This document shows positions 12,868 to 22,949 of a stretch of DNA of 64,000 nt, one piece after another. Source of the DNA: Talpa occidentalis (Eukaryota; Chordata; Mammalia; Eulipotyphla; Talpidae); the NCBI RefSeq assembly GCF_014898055.3, contig NW_023604295.1:70076545-70140544 (forward strand). Direction: 5' to 3'. The translations under genes were made by a program, and so were the position numbers. The notes below the pieces were generated by a model, which saw nothing but the letters and a program-made list of their open reading frames with translations, had not been told where the DNA came from and made no database searches. Every line of letters starts with the position of its first letter. The stretch's first letter is position 1.

Positions 12868-12948
12868 TAAAAATATTTATTGAATTGCTGGGTTGTATGG
12901 CATATCCATTTTTAGTGTTTCAAGTAATCCCCACATAGCTACCACAGA
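12868..12948 (-). mobile_element. Small L1 ORF2 remnant
   Basis: GAATTGCTGGGTTGTATGG ... AATCCCCACATAGCT parallels GGAATTGCTGGATCATATGG ... CTCCACACAGCT of the L1 at 4200-4260, so it is probably a short decayed ORF2 piece on the minus strand. Confidence 0.45.
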
Positions 12949-12974
12949 ACACAAAAACTTTAACTTTAGGCAAG

Positions 12975-13040
12975 AAGCTAATTGGAGACTACTACAGTAA
13001 TCCAGTAAAGAGAAAAATGCTATAGAATAAGTAATGGGAT
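12975..13040. repeat. Possible old mammalian-wide repeat
   Basis: AATTGGAGACTACTACAGTAATCCAG resembles a conserved stretch of an old interspersed repeat that I recall but cannot name (written here in two overlapping pieces: AATTGGAGACTAC and CTACAGTAATCCAG). Weak. Confidence 0.25.
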
Positions 13041-13292
13041 TTGGGATGTAGATTTAGCAGAAAATTGTTGATACTGTTATTCACTTATATGCTTAAAGAG
13101 AAAGATAAACTTAAATTGTACCCAGAGAGATCTGCACACATGACTTTTGGTGAAAAACTAGTAGGCAGTAAAAATACCAGCCTTAGTTTATTTTGCTGTT
13201 TAAGAAGCATTAATCACAAAAAAAATAAATATTTTCCCTTGAATGAAAACACATTTCTTATGACCAGTAGCAAGAAAGATCTATTAAAAAAA

Positions 13293-13442
13293 AAATGGAC
13301 TATTGTGGAGAACTATGGGTGCCCTTGGGTGGTAGTGGGGTATGGAACCATAAATTTGAAGAGATATGATCCTATACTGCTCAATCAAATACAGTATTGT
13401 AAACTAATGCTACTTTAATAATAATAAACAACTAATGTTACT
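13293..13442 (+). mobile_element. Old L1 3'-end fragment
   Basis: GTGGAGAACTATGGGTGCC, GATATGATCCTATACTG, CAAATACAGTATTGTAAAC and a final TACTTTAATAATAATAAAC give the same motif order as 5690-5778. It covers the end of a 125-codon open frame starting at 13041, which I therefore reject as a gene. Confidence 0.55.
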
Positions 13443-13444
13443 TT

Positions 13445-14185
13445 AATTATAAAATTGCCAAAAAAAGATGTGCAAACAATTTAAAAATATTAGGCACAAG
13501 ATATTATTAGTGATAGCATTTTTCATGACTAAACTCAGATAATTAGAAGTTATTTGGAGGATAAGAGTTAACTCAGGAGGAAAGGTAAAGCAATAGAAAC
13601 TGACAAAATATATAAAACATTGCATAAAGAATATTGTAAAATAATCTTCATACCATGCTAAAGTCCTTTGCATATCAATACAAACTTTGGTATAAAATGA
13701 ATCCATTAAATAAGTAATTTACTCCATATTATATATCTTGTTCAAGAACCTGTAGAATTAGCTTTGTACTTTGAGAAGTGCCTATTTAATATTAAACAGA
13801 AATCACTATTATAACAATTTCATGATTTTTTTCTAAAAGGGAAGGATATGAGCTCCAGATCACTGTTTTTGTATAGAAGTAAATTGTTGAAGTATAAACA
13901 AATCTTTATTTTCATTTTCTAAAAAAAGTGACTACATCATTTGAATCTTAATTCTTTTTTCAGAATAGCATTAATCCATGCATTTTTATTTTAAATAATT
14001 ACTAAAAATCACTTTTGCAAATACTATATTCCTAATACTTAAACAAATTTAATACAAGATAAAATCTTCCTCTGAAATAAAAATGTGAATGACTCTAATA
14101 TTCCTCTTGAAGTCTGGAAAACCAAAATATGTCTTAAAACTTAATATTCTATAAGTAAAGAAATAACAATAAAACCAGTAATGCT
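13445..14185. other. AT-rich intergenic sequence
   Basis: No gene or repeat recognised; the 87-codon antisense frame at 13443-13706 is hydrophobic but has no family signature. Confidence 0.45.
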
Positions 14186-14189
14186 GCAT

Positions 14190-14298
14190 ACTTACTAACT
14201 ATATGAAAGGGGAATTACTATTTCTGTACATCAGCTTCCCCACCTATAAAACAAAAATAAGAAAGGCATTGAACTCTTAGAGTTGTTTTGAAAATCTC
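14190..14298 (+). repeat. MIR-like SINE remnant
   Basis: ACTTACTAACTATATGA, then CATCAGCTTCCCCACC and ATAAAACAAAAATAAGAAAG, then TTAGAGTTGTTTTGA follows the MIR core order (tRNA-derived ancient mammalian SINE). Diverged. Confidence 0.5.
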
Positions 14299-14357
14299 CT
14301 CTCTGTCTCTGTCTGTCTCTGTCTCTGTCTGTCTCTGTCTCTCTCCCTCTCTCTCCT
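14299..14357. repeat. CTCTGT-type microsatellite
   Basis: Imperfect runs of CTCTGT and CTGTCT followed by CTCTCC, pure pyrimidine plus G. It adjoins the MIR-like end. Confidence 0.9.
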
Positions 14358-14359
14358 TC

Positions 14360-15860
14360 ATCTGACTAAATGATGCTCTACTGATTGTGAAAATATAAAA
14401 TGTTTTCCCTAGAAAATATAAGTCTTGTAGAATTTCTAGCTAAAGGTTAACTACTTTTGTAACTTAAATAGATATTAAATGCATTTCTGTTGTTTGATCT
14501 GTATTGTATTGTTTTATTCATGGAAAGGTTACATTTTTCCTGTGCTTTTTTCCATTTACAAAATATCCCTTCAGTATTAAAGTTACTATATTATATGTTT
14601 AAAAGGAAAATAAAATTTATTTGGAGTCAATCTATGTTAAATAAAATAGGCATTGGATTATGTCATTTTTTATTTTATTGACTAATTTTGATTACTTTGG
14701 ACTAAACAAGTAAGAATTGAAAAGCAGTGTGGAAAGAAAAAATGTATTCTAAAAAATTATTTTGAAATGATTAATGTTATGACTAACTTTTATAACTTAA
14801 AATGTTAAGGGGGAAAGTAATTTAAATTTAAAGTCTACATCAACTTTAACTTAAATGGAATTCAAATTATGGTATCAGCTTATTGTATTTTAATTTGTCA
14901 ATGTTTGTGTACTCAAAGTATAACAGTATACTATCTCCCAAAACAACAGTATTAGTTTTGCATCAGTTTCCCCATTCTAATGAGTAATACAGATTCAAAA
15001 AATACCTATATGGAAATCACTTCAATCTAAGTCTTGAAGTACCAATATAAGTGTTACCAAATGAGTTTTAGTAAGTTTTACGTTTACACAAAACTTTTAT
15101 GTGTCAAAGTGAGTAATAACCATTTCCACTGTCCAAATTAGAAAATTGAAATTTCAAGAGGACAAAAATTTTCCCACATATTACTGATATATGGCAAGTT
15201 TATGTTAAAAACTAAGTAATTTCCTATTTCAGTTCCATGATTGTTACATTCTACTAGAATGTATCTTCTTCTCTTCTTCTCAGTTCCTGTTTTTTTTTTT
15301 TGTTTGTTTGTTTTTAATATGCCATGGTCCACACCTAAAATATGTGCCCATGTTAATTCCCGGTGATACTATTTTACAACCAGATATTAAATATGAAAAC
15401 CAGTGATGTGGCAAGAATTTATAAAATATATGACTAAGTGAGAAGAAACATGACACCTGTTTTCACTTCTCAAGAAAGATAAGTGATGACATTTGGGACC
15501 AAGTGAGAATCGTTTAGTAAATGTGAAAATTGTTCAATGTTGCTAGTGGAAGCTGTAAAAAGCAAAAAGAAGACATCAGTGTTGACTTGTGATAAGAATT
15601 AAGCCATGGACTTCTGGCAATTGATGTTTTCAAAGTTGTTCATATTGTTCCATTGTTCATTTCATGACTCTATAAAAAAAGTTGAAAAGTTTATTGATTT
15701 TCAAGAAAAATGCCTAAATCAGAAACATACACAACAAATACATACACAAGAAGGTTAATAATAGAGGTGTGAAGAATGTAACAGCGAGGTCTGGTGTTGC
15801 AATATTAATACCAGATAGAATTTGACATAAAGAAGTACTGTACATAAAAATAAAAGGAGC
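14360..15860. other. AT-rich intergenic sequence
   Basis: No gene or named repeat. A T-run with GTTTGTTTG lies at 15290-15318; small frames at 14490-14681 and 15138-15332 look like chance. Confidence 0.5.
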
Positions 15861-15875
15861 AATTGAACAAGAACA

Positions 15876-16150
15876 TTTTTTTTTTTTTTAGATTTTTATT
15901 TATTTATTTATTTACACAAGCACTGGGTACAGTCAGAAGCGCAGGAGGGTGAGAGAACTCACCAGAGTCAGAGCGGTGAGCCGAGCAGGCAGACTGACAA
16001 AGTACACTGCTGAGGGGAGCAGTGGGCGGCAGGAGAGGTCCGCGCACCATGTGGGACCCTCACCCGGTGGCCGGGGATCGAACCGGCACTGCAGAGGCTG
16101 TGGGCAGCTTCGCAACCCAGCGCTCAACCGCTGCACCACTGGGGAGGCCC
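15876..16150 (-). mobile_element. tRNA-derived SINE, type 1
   Basis: Poly(A) is read as T at 15876-15889, then the tail (CAAGCACTGGGTACAGTC), body and head ending CACTGGGGAGGCCCC. Box B is seen as GGGGATCGAACC (minus strand). Flanked by AACAAGAACA at 15866-15875 and 16154-16163. Frames of 68 and 76 codons over it are element-internal. Confidence 0.94.
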
Positions 16151-16245
16151 CTCAACAAGAACACTTAATAAAAATTTAAATGAGATTTAGAAATAGGAAG
16201 TAAAATCAATGAATTTATGTGGATTTGTTGAATTATATTATATTC

Positions 16246-16273
16246 ACTTATGTAAAGACACTTATGTAAAGAC
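16246..16273. repeat. 14-bp exact tandem duplication
   Basis: ACTTATGTAAAGAC occurs twice back to back (16246-16259, 16260-16273). Confidence 0.9.
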
Positions 16274-16279
16274 AATAAA

Positions 16280-16625
16280 ATTGCAGCTGACAAAAAGAAG
16301 TTAGGAATGAAACTCAACTGACATATTATTCACTCAATTCAAATACTAGAGACAGTTTTGAACAAATATAAAGGAAATAGTCTAATAATTGCATTCAGGA
16401 TAGTTTCAGATATTTTGTAAATTTAATGAACATTATTATGAAGCATGAAAGCCAATGTTTGAAGTTTGGCTAAGAATTTTTTTTTTCCTTTTGTAAATAG
16501 AAATATCTATTCTTGGGGAGGAATTTACTCTCTGCTCATTTCTCCTAATTTCAGTGAGGCTCCGTTTTCCAGTATGTATTGAAGTTTGACATAGCCATGT
16601 ATCCAAATTCTGCCTATAATAATGT
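16280..16625. other. Intergenic sequence
   Basis: AT-rich, no feature recognised. Confidence 0.45.
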
Positions 16626-16645
16626 GACTAGTAGTCTGCTACTTT

Positions 16646-16921
16646 ATTTATTTATTTATTTTTGAAGATTTATTTATTTATACAAGAACTGGGGTACAGG
16701 CCAGATGTGCAGGAGGGTGAGAGGATTCACCAGAGACAGAGCGGGGAATAGAACAGGCAGACAGACAAAATACACGGCTGAGGAGAGCAGCGGGCGAGAC
16801 AGGACAGGTCTGCCATACCATGTGGGCATCTCCGCAGCCGGCAAGGATGGAATTGGCACTGCAGAGGCTGTGGACAGCCTCACAGCACTGCACTCAACCA
16901 CCTGTGCCACCAGGGAGGCCC
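16646..16921 (-). mobile_element. tRNA-derived SINE, type 2
   Basis: Tail TTATTTATACAAGAACTGGGG on the left (two pieces TTATTTATAC and CAAGAACTGGGG), head ending ACCAGGGAGGCCC at 16921. Flanks share CTACTTTA with an imperfect longer match (about 16630-16645 and 16922-16936), a decayed target-site duplication. Antisense and sense frames up to 114 codons run through it and are not genes. Confidence 0.92.
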
Positions 16922-16936
16922 TAGTATACTACTTTA

Positions 16937-17590
16937 GATCAGACCTATACAAAAACCCGGTATATTGTTTGCAAGAGGATTTTCAGGAAAACCTCAAAAG
17001 TAGTCACGTGTTTACTATATTTGGATGCATGGAAAGAATAGATGGATAGAAGATGGATGTGTGGATAGATAGATGTATATGTGTGTGATATGTTTCTCAG
17101 ATAATTACAAATGTGCACCTGAATTTAAGTCCATATGCCTTCCTTGACAAAGTCTACTAAATATACTTTATGCATGATTAGTGATAACCAGAGTTTTTTC
17201 TTTTCTTTTCTTTTTTTTTTCTAATTCTCAAACTGCTAGACTGTGGAGGGAAACCATGATATTTAACATGTAAGGTAAAGATAGAGAATTATCAGCAGAA
17301 AGATCAGGAACTAAATGGATTCCCCAACTTCCAGTACATAAACATATGGAGATTCCTAGACTTCCATCATAGGCTTAATCAAAACATGTAATTTTAATTA
17401 GATAGGAAGGCTCTAAAGACATTAATTAGTGAAAATAATGGAAAATAATGGTGCTGAAATTTTTGAGCTAACAAATTAAAAAAAAAAAAAAAAGAAGTAA
17501 AGCAACTCAGCAATAAGACTTAAGGAAGGCCAATAGAATACTTAGATAACCTACCAAGTAAGGAAACAAAGAAAAGACTGCCATGTATAA
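16937..17590. other. Intergenic sequence with GATG/GATA-rich patch
   Basis: A loose GGATGT/GGATAGAT patch lies at 17036-17090 and a T-rich run at 17198-17220. A poly(A) run sits near 17478. No gene. Confidence 0.5.
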
Positions 17591-17594
17591 ACCA

Positions 17595-17760
17595 GGAAGA
17601 GGGTTTTGCCAGAACAAGAATCTGTTGGGGACTTCATCTTGAACCTCCCAGACATGTGGGAAATAAATATTTCTTTCTTAACAAGCCCAGTTTATGGGAA
17701 ATTATAGTGATAGTCTGTTATAGTAGAACAAGCAGACTGAGACAAACATACAAAACCAAT
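17595..17760 (+). repeat. MaLR-like LTR 3' portion
   Basis: CAGGAAGAGGGTTTTGCCAG, ACCTCCCAGACATGTGGGAA, ATAAATATTTCTTTCTTAAC and AGCAGACTGAGAC follow the order of the 3' half of MLT1/MST-type LTRs (non-autonomous ERVL-related elements) as I remember them. Diverged and without coding content. Confidence 0.5.
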
Positions 17761-17975
17761 GACAATGTGAAAATACATTGGGAGAAAAAGACCACATGAC
17801 TGGAGTGACGCAACTATAAGGCGAAGAAACCAAAGGTTGCTGGTGAACACAATAAGCTAGGAGAGGCAAGGAAGAACATGGCCCTGCTGACACCGTGATT
17901 TCAGAGGCTTAGTTTCTAGAACTGAGACACTGTATTTTAGTTGTTCTAAGCTGTTTATTGTAGTGGGAGGAGTCC
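17761..17975 (+). repeat. Second MaLR-like LTR 3' portion
   Basis: ACATGACTGGAGTGACGCAA, ATAAGCTAGGAGAGGCAAGG, CATGGCCCTGCTGACACCGT and TAGTTTCTAGAACTGAGACA follow the MLT1-type order on the plus strand. It lies directly after another LTR-like 3' end, so either two insertions or a duplicated end. Confidence 0.55.
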
Positions 17976-17984
17976 TCCAAGGTC

Positions 17985-18255
17985 TCTTTCATAATGAACT
18001 AAGCCCATTCATTAGGGTTCCTTTCACTGAACAAACACATGCCAAAGATCCAACTTCTTAATTGCAATACAAATATTCAGTACATTACTGTGTGTTAAAT
18101 TCTTCCTTTATACAAGAACACAATATTGAATTAAGACTCATCCCAATGATCTCATCTTAACTTATTTAAATCTGAAAAGTCCCTATTTCCAAGTAAGGTC
18201 ACATAGTGAGTTTGTGACAATTAGACTTTCAACATAATCTTCATTACAGGATATA
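17985..18255 (-). repeat. MaLR/ERVL-like LTR fragment
   Basis: AATGAACTAAGCCCATTCAT, CCCAATGATCTCATCTTAAC and CCCTATTTCCAAGTAAGGTC are in the antisense order of common MaLR-type LTRs. Family assignment is from memory. Confidence 0.4.
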
Positions 18256-18274
18256 CTGGAATCCATATCATTTG

Positions 18275-18317
18275 AATAATGGCAAATATTTCAAAAATAA
18301 TGGCAAAATATTTCAAA
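18275..18317. repeat. 21/22-bp tandem duplication
   Basis: AATAATGGCAAATATTTCAAA is followed by the same unit with one extra A (18275-18295, 18296-18317). The SINE at 18321 inserted at the end of the second copy. Confidence 0.85.
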
Positions 18318-18320
18318 AAA

Positions 18321-18591
18321 AATTTAAATATTTATTTATTTATGCATGCATGCAAGCACTAGGGTACATGTCAGAGGTGCTGGGTGTGAGAGGATTCACC
18401 AGAGACATAGTGGGAACAGAACAGGCATACTGACTGAAATACACTGCTGAGGGGTGCAGCGGGTGAGACAGGAGAGGTCTGCTGCGCCAAGTGGGTAGCT
18501 CCCTGGCAGGCCAGGGATTGAACTTGTGCTGCAGAGGCTGCAGACAGCTTCACATTGCTGGGCTTAACCCCTTTCACCACCAGATAGGCCC
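18321..18591 (-). mobile_element. tRNA-derived SINE, type 3
   Basis: Tail as TATTTATTTATTTATGCATG on the left, head ending CACCACCAGATAGGCCC. A short flanking match TTCAAAAA lies on both sides (18312-18319 and 18592-18599). A 69-codon frame on the minus strand is the element itself. Confidence 0.9.
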
Positions 18592-18599
18592 TTCAAAAA

Positions 18600-18976
18600 T
18601 ATTTTCCAAACTATTTTAAGTTTGAATTTTTTGTTGTTATGTATCCTCATTCTAATATCTCCACTGTAATAGGAAATCTTCCGGAGAAGCATAATATATA
18701 GACAACTTTATATAATTAGATAAACTGAAAAAAAGCATTAAGATTATGAAGAAATATGATAAGCTCACTATAAAGATTTATTTTCCTGAAAACCTGTATA
18801 GCATAACCAAAAAGATATTTAATAAGGCTATCTGATAGATTATAATTCTGTTGGGCGATAACAGTTGATAGAAAGAGTGGCAAGAGTATGCACTCAAATA
18901 TATTTAGATCTATCAATAAAATTTGTATTCACAAAGAAATGTATAGCATATAGAAAGGATTTCTGCTTTAAACATA
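18600..18976. other. Intergenic sequence
   Basis: AT-rich spacer between two SINEs whose heads face each other; nothing else recognised. Confidence 0.45.
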
Positions 18977-18986
18977 TCCATAATTA

Positions 18987-19251
18987 GGGTCCTCCCTGGT
19001 GGCACAAGGGGTTAAGCACAACTATGTGAAGCTATCCACAGCCTCTTCAGCAGGAGTTCGATCCCCAGCCAGCCAGGGAGCTACCCACATGGCGCAGCGG
19101 ACCTCTCTTGTCTCTCCCACTGCTCCCCTCAGCAGTGTATTTCAGACAATCTGCCTGGTCTGTTCCCCACTCTGTCTCTGGTTTATCCTCTCACCCCCCA
19201 CACCTCTGGCCTGTACCCCAGTTCTTGTATGCATAAATAAATCAATCTAAA
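18987..19251 (+). mobile_element. tRNA-derived SINE, type 3 (outer member of a nest)
   Basis: Starts GGGTCCTCCCTGGTGGCACA, box B AGTTCGATCCC intact, tail TTGTATGCATAAATAAATC. The tail is split by the next SINE and resumes at about 19585. Its own flanking repeat is TCCATAATTAG (18977-18987) against TCCTCAATTAG (19857-19867). Confidence 0.93.
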
Positions 19252-19584
19252 GGGCCTCCCCGGTGGCACAGCGGTTGAGCGCTGGGTTGCGAAGCTGCCT
19301 GCGGCCTCTGCGGTGCCAGTTCGATCCCCGGCTGCTCTCTGGCCACCAGAGGAGGGTCCCACATGGCGCGCAGACCTCTCCTGCCGCCCGCTGCTCCTCT
19401 CAGCAGTGTGCTTCAGTCCTTCTGCCTGTTCTGCTCCCCGCTCTGGCTCTGGTGAATTCTCTCACCCTCCCGTGCTTCTGACTGTACCCAGTGCATGTAT
19501 AAACAAAAAACAAACAAATAAAAATAAATAAAAACATGCCTCTATTAAAAAAAAATTAAAAAAAAAATAAGGGACTTAAAAAAA
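19252..19584 (+). mobile_element. tRNA-derived SINE, type 1x, inserted in the tail of another SINE
   Basis: CpG-rich head GGGCCTCCCCGGTGG with box A-like TGGCACAGCGG and intact box B AGTTCGATCCC. After AATAAAAATAAATAAA comes ACATGCCTCTATTA and a second poly(A). A 16-bp perfect target-site duplication AAATAAATCAATCTAA flanks it (19235-19250, 19585-19600), made from the host SINE's tail. Confidence 0.95.
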
Positions 19585-19611
19585 AAATAAATCAATCTAA
19601 AAAAAATATCT

Positions 19612-19856
19612 GGGCCTCCCTGTGGCACAGCGGATTGAGCTTAGCACTGGGAAGCGGTGGGCAGCCTCTGCAGCGCCGGTCCTGGCTGGCCGGGGAGAAA
19701 CCCACGTGGTGAGCCAGACCTCTCCTGCCTGGGCCACTGCACTCCTCAGCAGTGTATTTCAGTCAGTTTGCCTGTTCTGGTAATCCTCGCACCCTCCAGC
19801 ACATCTGGCCTGTACCCTAGTTCTTGTATAAATAAATAAATCTTAAAATAAAAAAA
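19612..19856 (+). mobile_element. tRNA-derived SINE, type 2, third member of the nest
   Basis: Starts GGGCCTCCCTGTGGCACAGC; box B is reduced to CGCCGGTCCTGG, losing the TTCGA core. It ends ACATCTGGCCTG ... TTGTATAAATAAATAAATC. It lies in the resumed tail of the outer type 3 SINE. Confidence 0.9.
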
Positions 19857-19869
19857 TCCTCAATTAGGT

Positions 19870-20395
19870 TGCTAACTATTAAGAAACTTTTTTTTTTTAA
19901 TGTGAGTTAAATTATATGTATCTTAGTCCATTCTTCCAGGCTTTTTACAATAGCTTATGTTGTCTATGCTTTAAAAAAAAAAAAAAAGTCCTCCTTAATG
20001 AGGTTCTAAGTGGGAACCAATAAGGTTTATTACAAATAATATTTAGATTGGGAATCTATCCATTCTACATTAAAGCATCATAGAAGATTTTGCTATCTGT
20101 CAAAAAAATCAATTCTTTTTAGGAAAAAAATGTATACAAGGGGAATAAAGAACTTAAAATATTGGAGCTAACATTTTATTATTTAATTTCTTTCTCCTTA
20201 GACTACTGCCAATACATTGGTACTTAAATATTCTGTTGTGTTTATTGGTCAGTCAGAGGTCAGTTGAATGTTACAGGAAGCATTTTAGCTATGTCACATA
20301 AATTTACCCTCATCGCCATTTTTAGATTTTTGTTGAAACTTCTCAGGGTGCCTTTCACTCTTGTGCCTTTACAAGATAATTCTTAATAAGTTACA
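19870..20395. other. AT-rich intergenic sequence
   Basis: Contains poly(T)/poly(A) runs near 19888 and 19973. No gene recognised. Confidence 0.45.
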
Positions 20396-20404
20396 CTAAT
20401 TTTT

Positions 20405-20640
20405 GGGCCTCCCCGGTGGTGCAGCGGTTGAGCGCTGGGTTGCGAAGCTGCCCGCAGCCTCTGCAGTACCGGTTCAATTCCCCGCCACCAGGCGTGGGTC
20501 CCACATGGTGCGCAGACCTCTCCTGCCGCCCGCTGCTCCCCTGCTGTGTACTTCGTCAGTCTGCCTGTTCTGCCCTCCACTCTTGCTCTGGTGAATTATC
20601 TCACCCTCCCGAGCTTCTGACTGTACCCAATGCTTGGATG

Positions 20641-20699
<59 letters not shown>

Positions 20700-20750
20700 G
20701 GATAGATGGATGGATGGATAGAGAGATAAATCTTTTAAAAAATAATTTTA
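20405..20750 (+). mobile_element. tRNA-derived SINE, type 1, tail replaced by GATA microsatellite
   Basis: Head GGGCCTCCCCGGTGGTGCAG, box B CGGTTCAATTCC (one base inserted), body shortened, then ACCCAATGCTTGGATG running into the microsatellite and ending AAATCTTTTAAAA. The flanking match TAATTTT is short. Confidence 0.93.
20635..20729. repeat. (GATA)n/(GATG)n microsatellite
   Basis: About 95 bp, mostly GATA with GATG and GGAT at both ends. It occupies the place of the AAATAAATAAAT tail of the SINE and so arose from it. Confidence 0.97.
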
Positions 20751-20754
20751 CTAC

Positions 20755-21435
20755 AAGGTGCATAGCTTGAGAATTTATTTCCTTACAATGCAGTTATGAA
20801 GGGAATGAAAGTTTGTTTTACAGACTGTCTTTTTTTCGTTTAGCATTCTCACGCTTCTCTGTGTTGTGGTGAAGTCCCACCAGGTGGCTTCCACTTGAAA
20901 TTCACTTACAGATATTTACCCTAGATTCTAAAATGGCATTGCTATACAAATGCAAAACTAGAGGAAAAGAAAGAAAAAAATTGGAAAGTTTTATTAAATG
21001 AAAAAAAAAAAGACAGTTTATTCACAAAGACAGAAGAAGCCTGACAGTTCTAGATTTTCTTTTCTTATAATCACCTTCTATATCTTTAAATATATCCACA
21101 TACATATTGCTAATAGAGCACAGATTAACAATTGATTTTAGCAGTTAGGTAACAATAGTGTACTATTACTGATTAGTCTTTAATATATGATTCTGTTACC
21201 ATTCGTTAAAAAAAAAACTATGCCAACAGAATGAAGAAATCAGAACACATTTGTGTTAACATATTAAAAATCGTAAGAGAAAAACATGTCTTTGTTTATT
21301 AACTTACTCCATTTCATAAAACTATAAAACTACCAAAATATCAAGTATTTCAAAATATGTAAATGTAATTGTAAAATATCCAATTTGTTACTCTAGTAAA
21401 CAATCAGAATGCAAGGTAAATGAGGTAAGGATCTT
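20755..21435. other. AT-rich intergenic sequence
   Basis: No gene or repeat family recognised; A-runs near 21000 and 21207. Confidence 0.45.
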
Positions 21436-21442
21436 TATTTTC

Positions 21443-21661
21443 TCATCTGTCTGCTTGTTTATCTGTGGAGATTGATTGTCTCCCTCTGTAAAAAGCATCC
21501 TTCAATTCACTTATACCCTTATTCACAGCATCCCTTATACCCTTATTCACAGAACCTGTATACCCTCTTCTTGCTCTAGACACTGAATTCCTTTGTTCTT
21601 CAGGCACTTGGGTGAAAGTGACTACCTTCTTGTTGAGAGCTTCAAGTTGGTTCATATTCAT
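21443..21661 (-). other. 72-codon open frame of unknown nature with an internal 24-bp duplication
   Basis: Not recognised. The minus-strand frame reads MNMNQLEALNKKVVTFTQ..., hydrophilic and Lys/Arg-rich, ending STDKQADR. A 24-bp step duplication (19-bp identity, 21510-21528 and 21534-21552) is in frame and gives VNKGIRDA followed by VNKGISEL. AATAAA follows the stop within a few bases on the minus strand. There is no poly(A) tail or target-site duplication to prove a processed pseudogene, and no exon partner. It may be a chance frame or an unrecognised retrocopy or repeat fragment. Confidence 0.2.
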
Positions 21662-21664
21662 TGT

Positions 21665-22845
21665 TAGTTTCCTGAAAGCCTGACCACGTGTATGCGATCA
21701 ATAGTTTATGGAAGATTTCACAAATTAGACAGACTGGGAAGGTTGTTGTTAGGAATCTAATTGGTGCAGTTGAAGATTCCAAGTTGAAATCATGTACAAA
21801 TTAAGTGAAAAATAATTATAGCTAGATTTATCCAATTAATTTTTATTGGTATTTTAAGTAGGCAGTACAATTCTCTAAATAGCTATTGATAAAGTTCTAG
21901 TAGAATTTTGATCTTGCAGAATTTTAATCTTATATATTTAATTTTAATATTTATTGCAATAAGTATATTTTACAAAATGTTATTAAAGTCTGACAGTGAT
22001 CATTAAAAACTGACACTATGACAATATATTCGGTTTTCTTTCCATTAGAATGAGTTTTACATAAAGGTAACATTTTACTCTTAGGAAAGAAAACACTGGT
22101 AAAGATTATCATGCAAATTTATCTGTCTTTAAATGTGCTTTATGAAAATTACAGCTGGGAAAAAAGTAGGCATCTATGATGGTAAGAGGAGGAACAATAT
22201 TTACTGGTTTTGATTTATATTTTTTTGTGCTAAAGTAATCTCTTAAGTTGTTAAGATGTTTTTTCAAAAACTTCAACCACAATCAAGTCATCATAATCAT
22301 CTCATTCATTATATAACTAAAACATTCTGTATCAAAAGTAAAGTTATCTAAATTTTTAACTAAGACCTTACATGAAAAAAAGAAGGTGCAATTCTTGGAA
22401 TACTGTACATTTTAATAGGTAAGACAACTATGCAGCTGTGATTAGTCATGGGCTAAATGACTCCTCAGAAGAGTTACATAATAAGTCTTTTATTCCTCAT
22501 GTTTGAATCATGAATATTCTGTTGAACGCCTTCATTGTGTGAGGAAATTTAGAAAGTAATGGATAGATTCTGTCATGCTGTATAAACATTCCCGGTGTGG
22601 TAAGTACTGAGAACTGCATTCTCAGAGTTATAACAACTTACCGAAAAGTGAATTGAATTTCTAAAGCCTGGGAAATGATAGGAGAGAGGTGAAAGAGAGA
22701 TAGTGTGCTAATGATCCTAGAGAGTTTGAAAATGTTATGGTCATGTCTTTTGAGAGAATCTCCTAAAAGGAGATAATGGGCATGGTTGAATCTGTAAAGA
22801 AAAGATCTTGCTATCAAGTGCTTGAGAGCATGGCAATCAAGAGTC
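21665..22845. other. AT-rich intergenic sequence
   Basis: About 1.2 kb, no gene or repeat recognised. Confidence 0.45.
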
Positions 22846-22849
22846 AGGG

Positions 22850-22945
22850 GCAGTCAGCCAGAACCTGGTCCTGAGTAAGTTATTCAGTCCCTTCAGAGTG
22901 TGACTGTGCCTATACTTCCAGAAATGAATTAACCAGTGCTACTTT
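22850..22945 (+). repeat. Possible MIR remnant
   Basis: CAGCCAGAACCTGGTCCTGA and GTAAGTTATTCAGTCCCTTC are loosely MIR-like. Weak. Confidence 0.25.
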
Positions 22946-22949
22946 TCCT

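Noticed and set aside
13041..13418. 125-codon plus-strand frame
   Set aside because: Its second half is an L1 3'-end fragment and the first half shows no domain; a chance frame.
19252..19330. tRNA gene candidates suggested by the box A/box B pairs in the SINE heads
   Set aside because: The heads do not fold as a complete cloverleaf by eye, are followed by SINE bodies and tails, and occur in many dispersed copies; they are SINE promoters, not tRNA genes.
20635..20729. CRISPR-like regular repeat
   Set aside because: A 4-bp unit without spacers in a mammalian SINE tail is a microsatellite.
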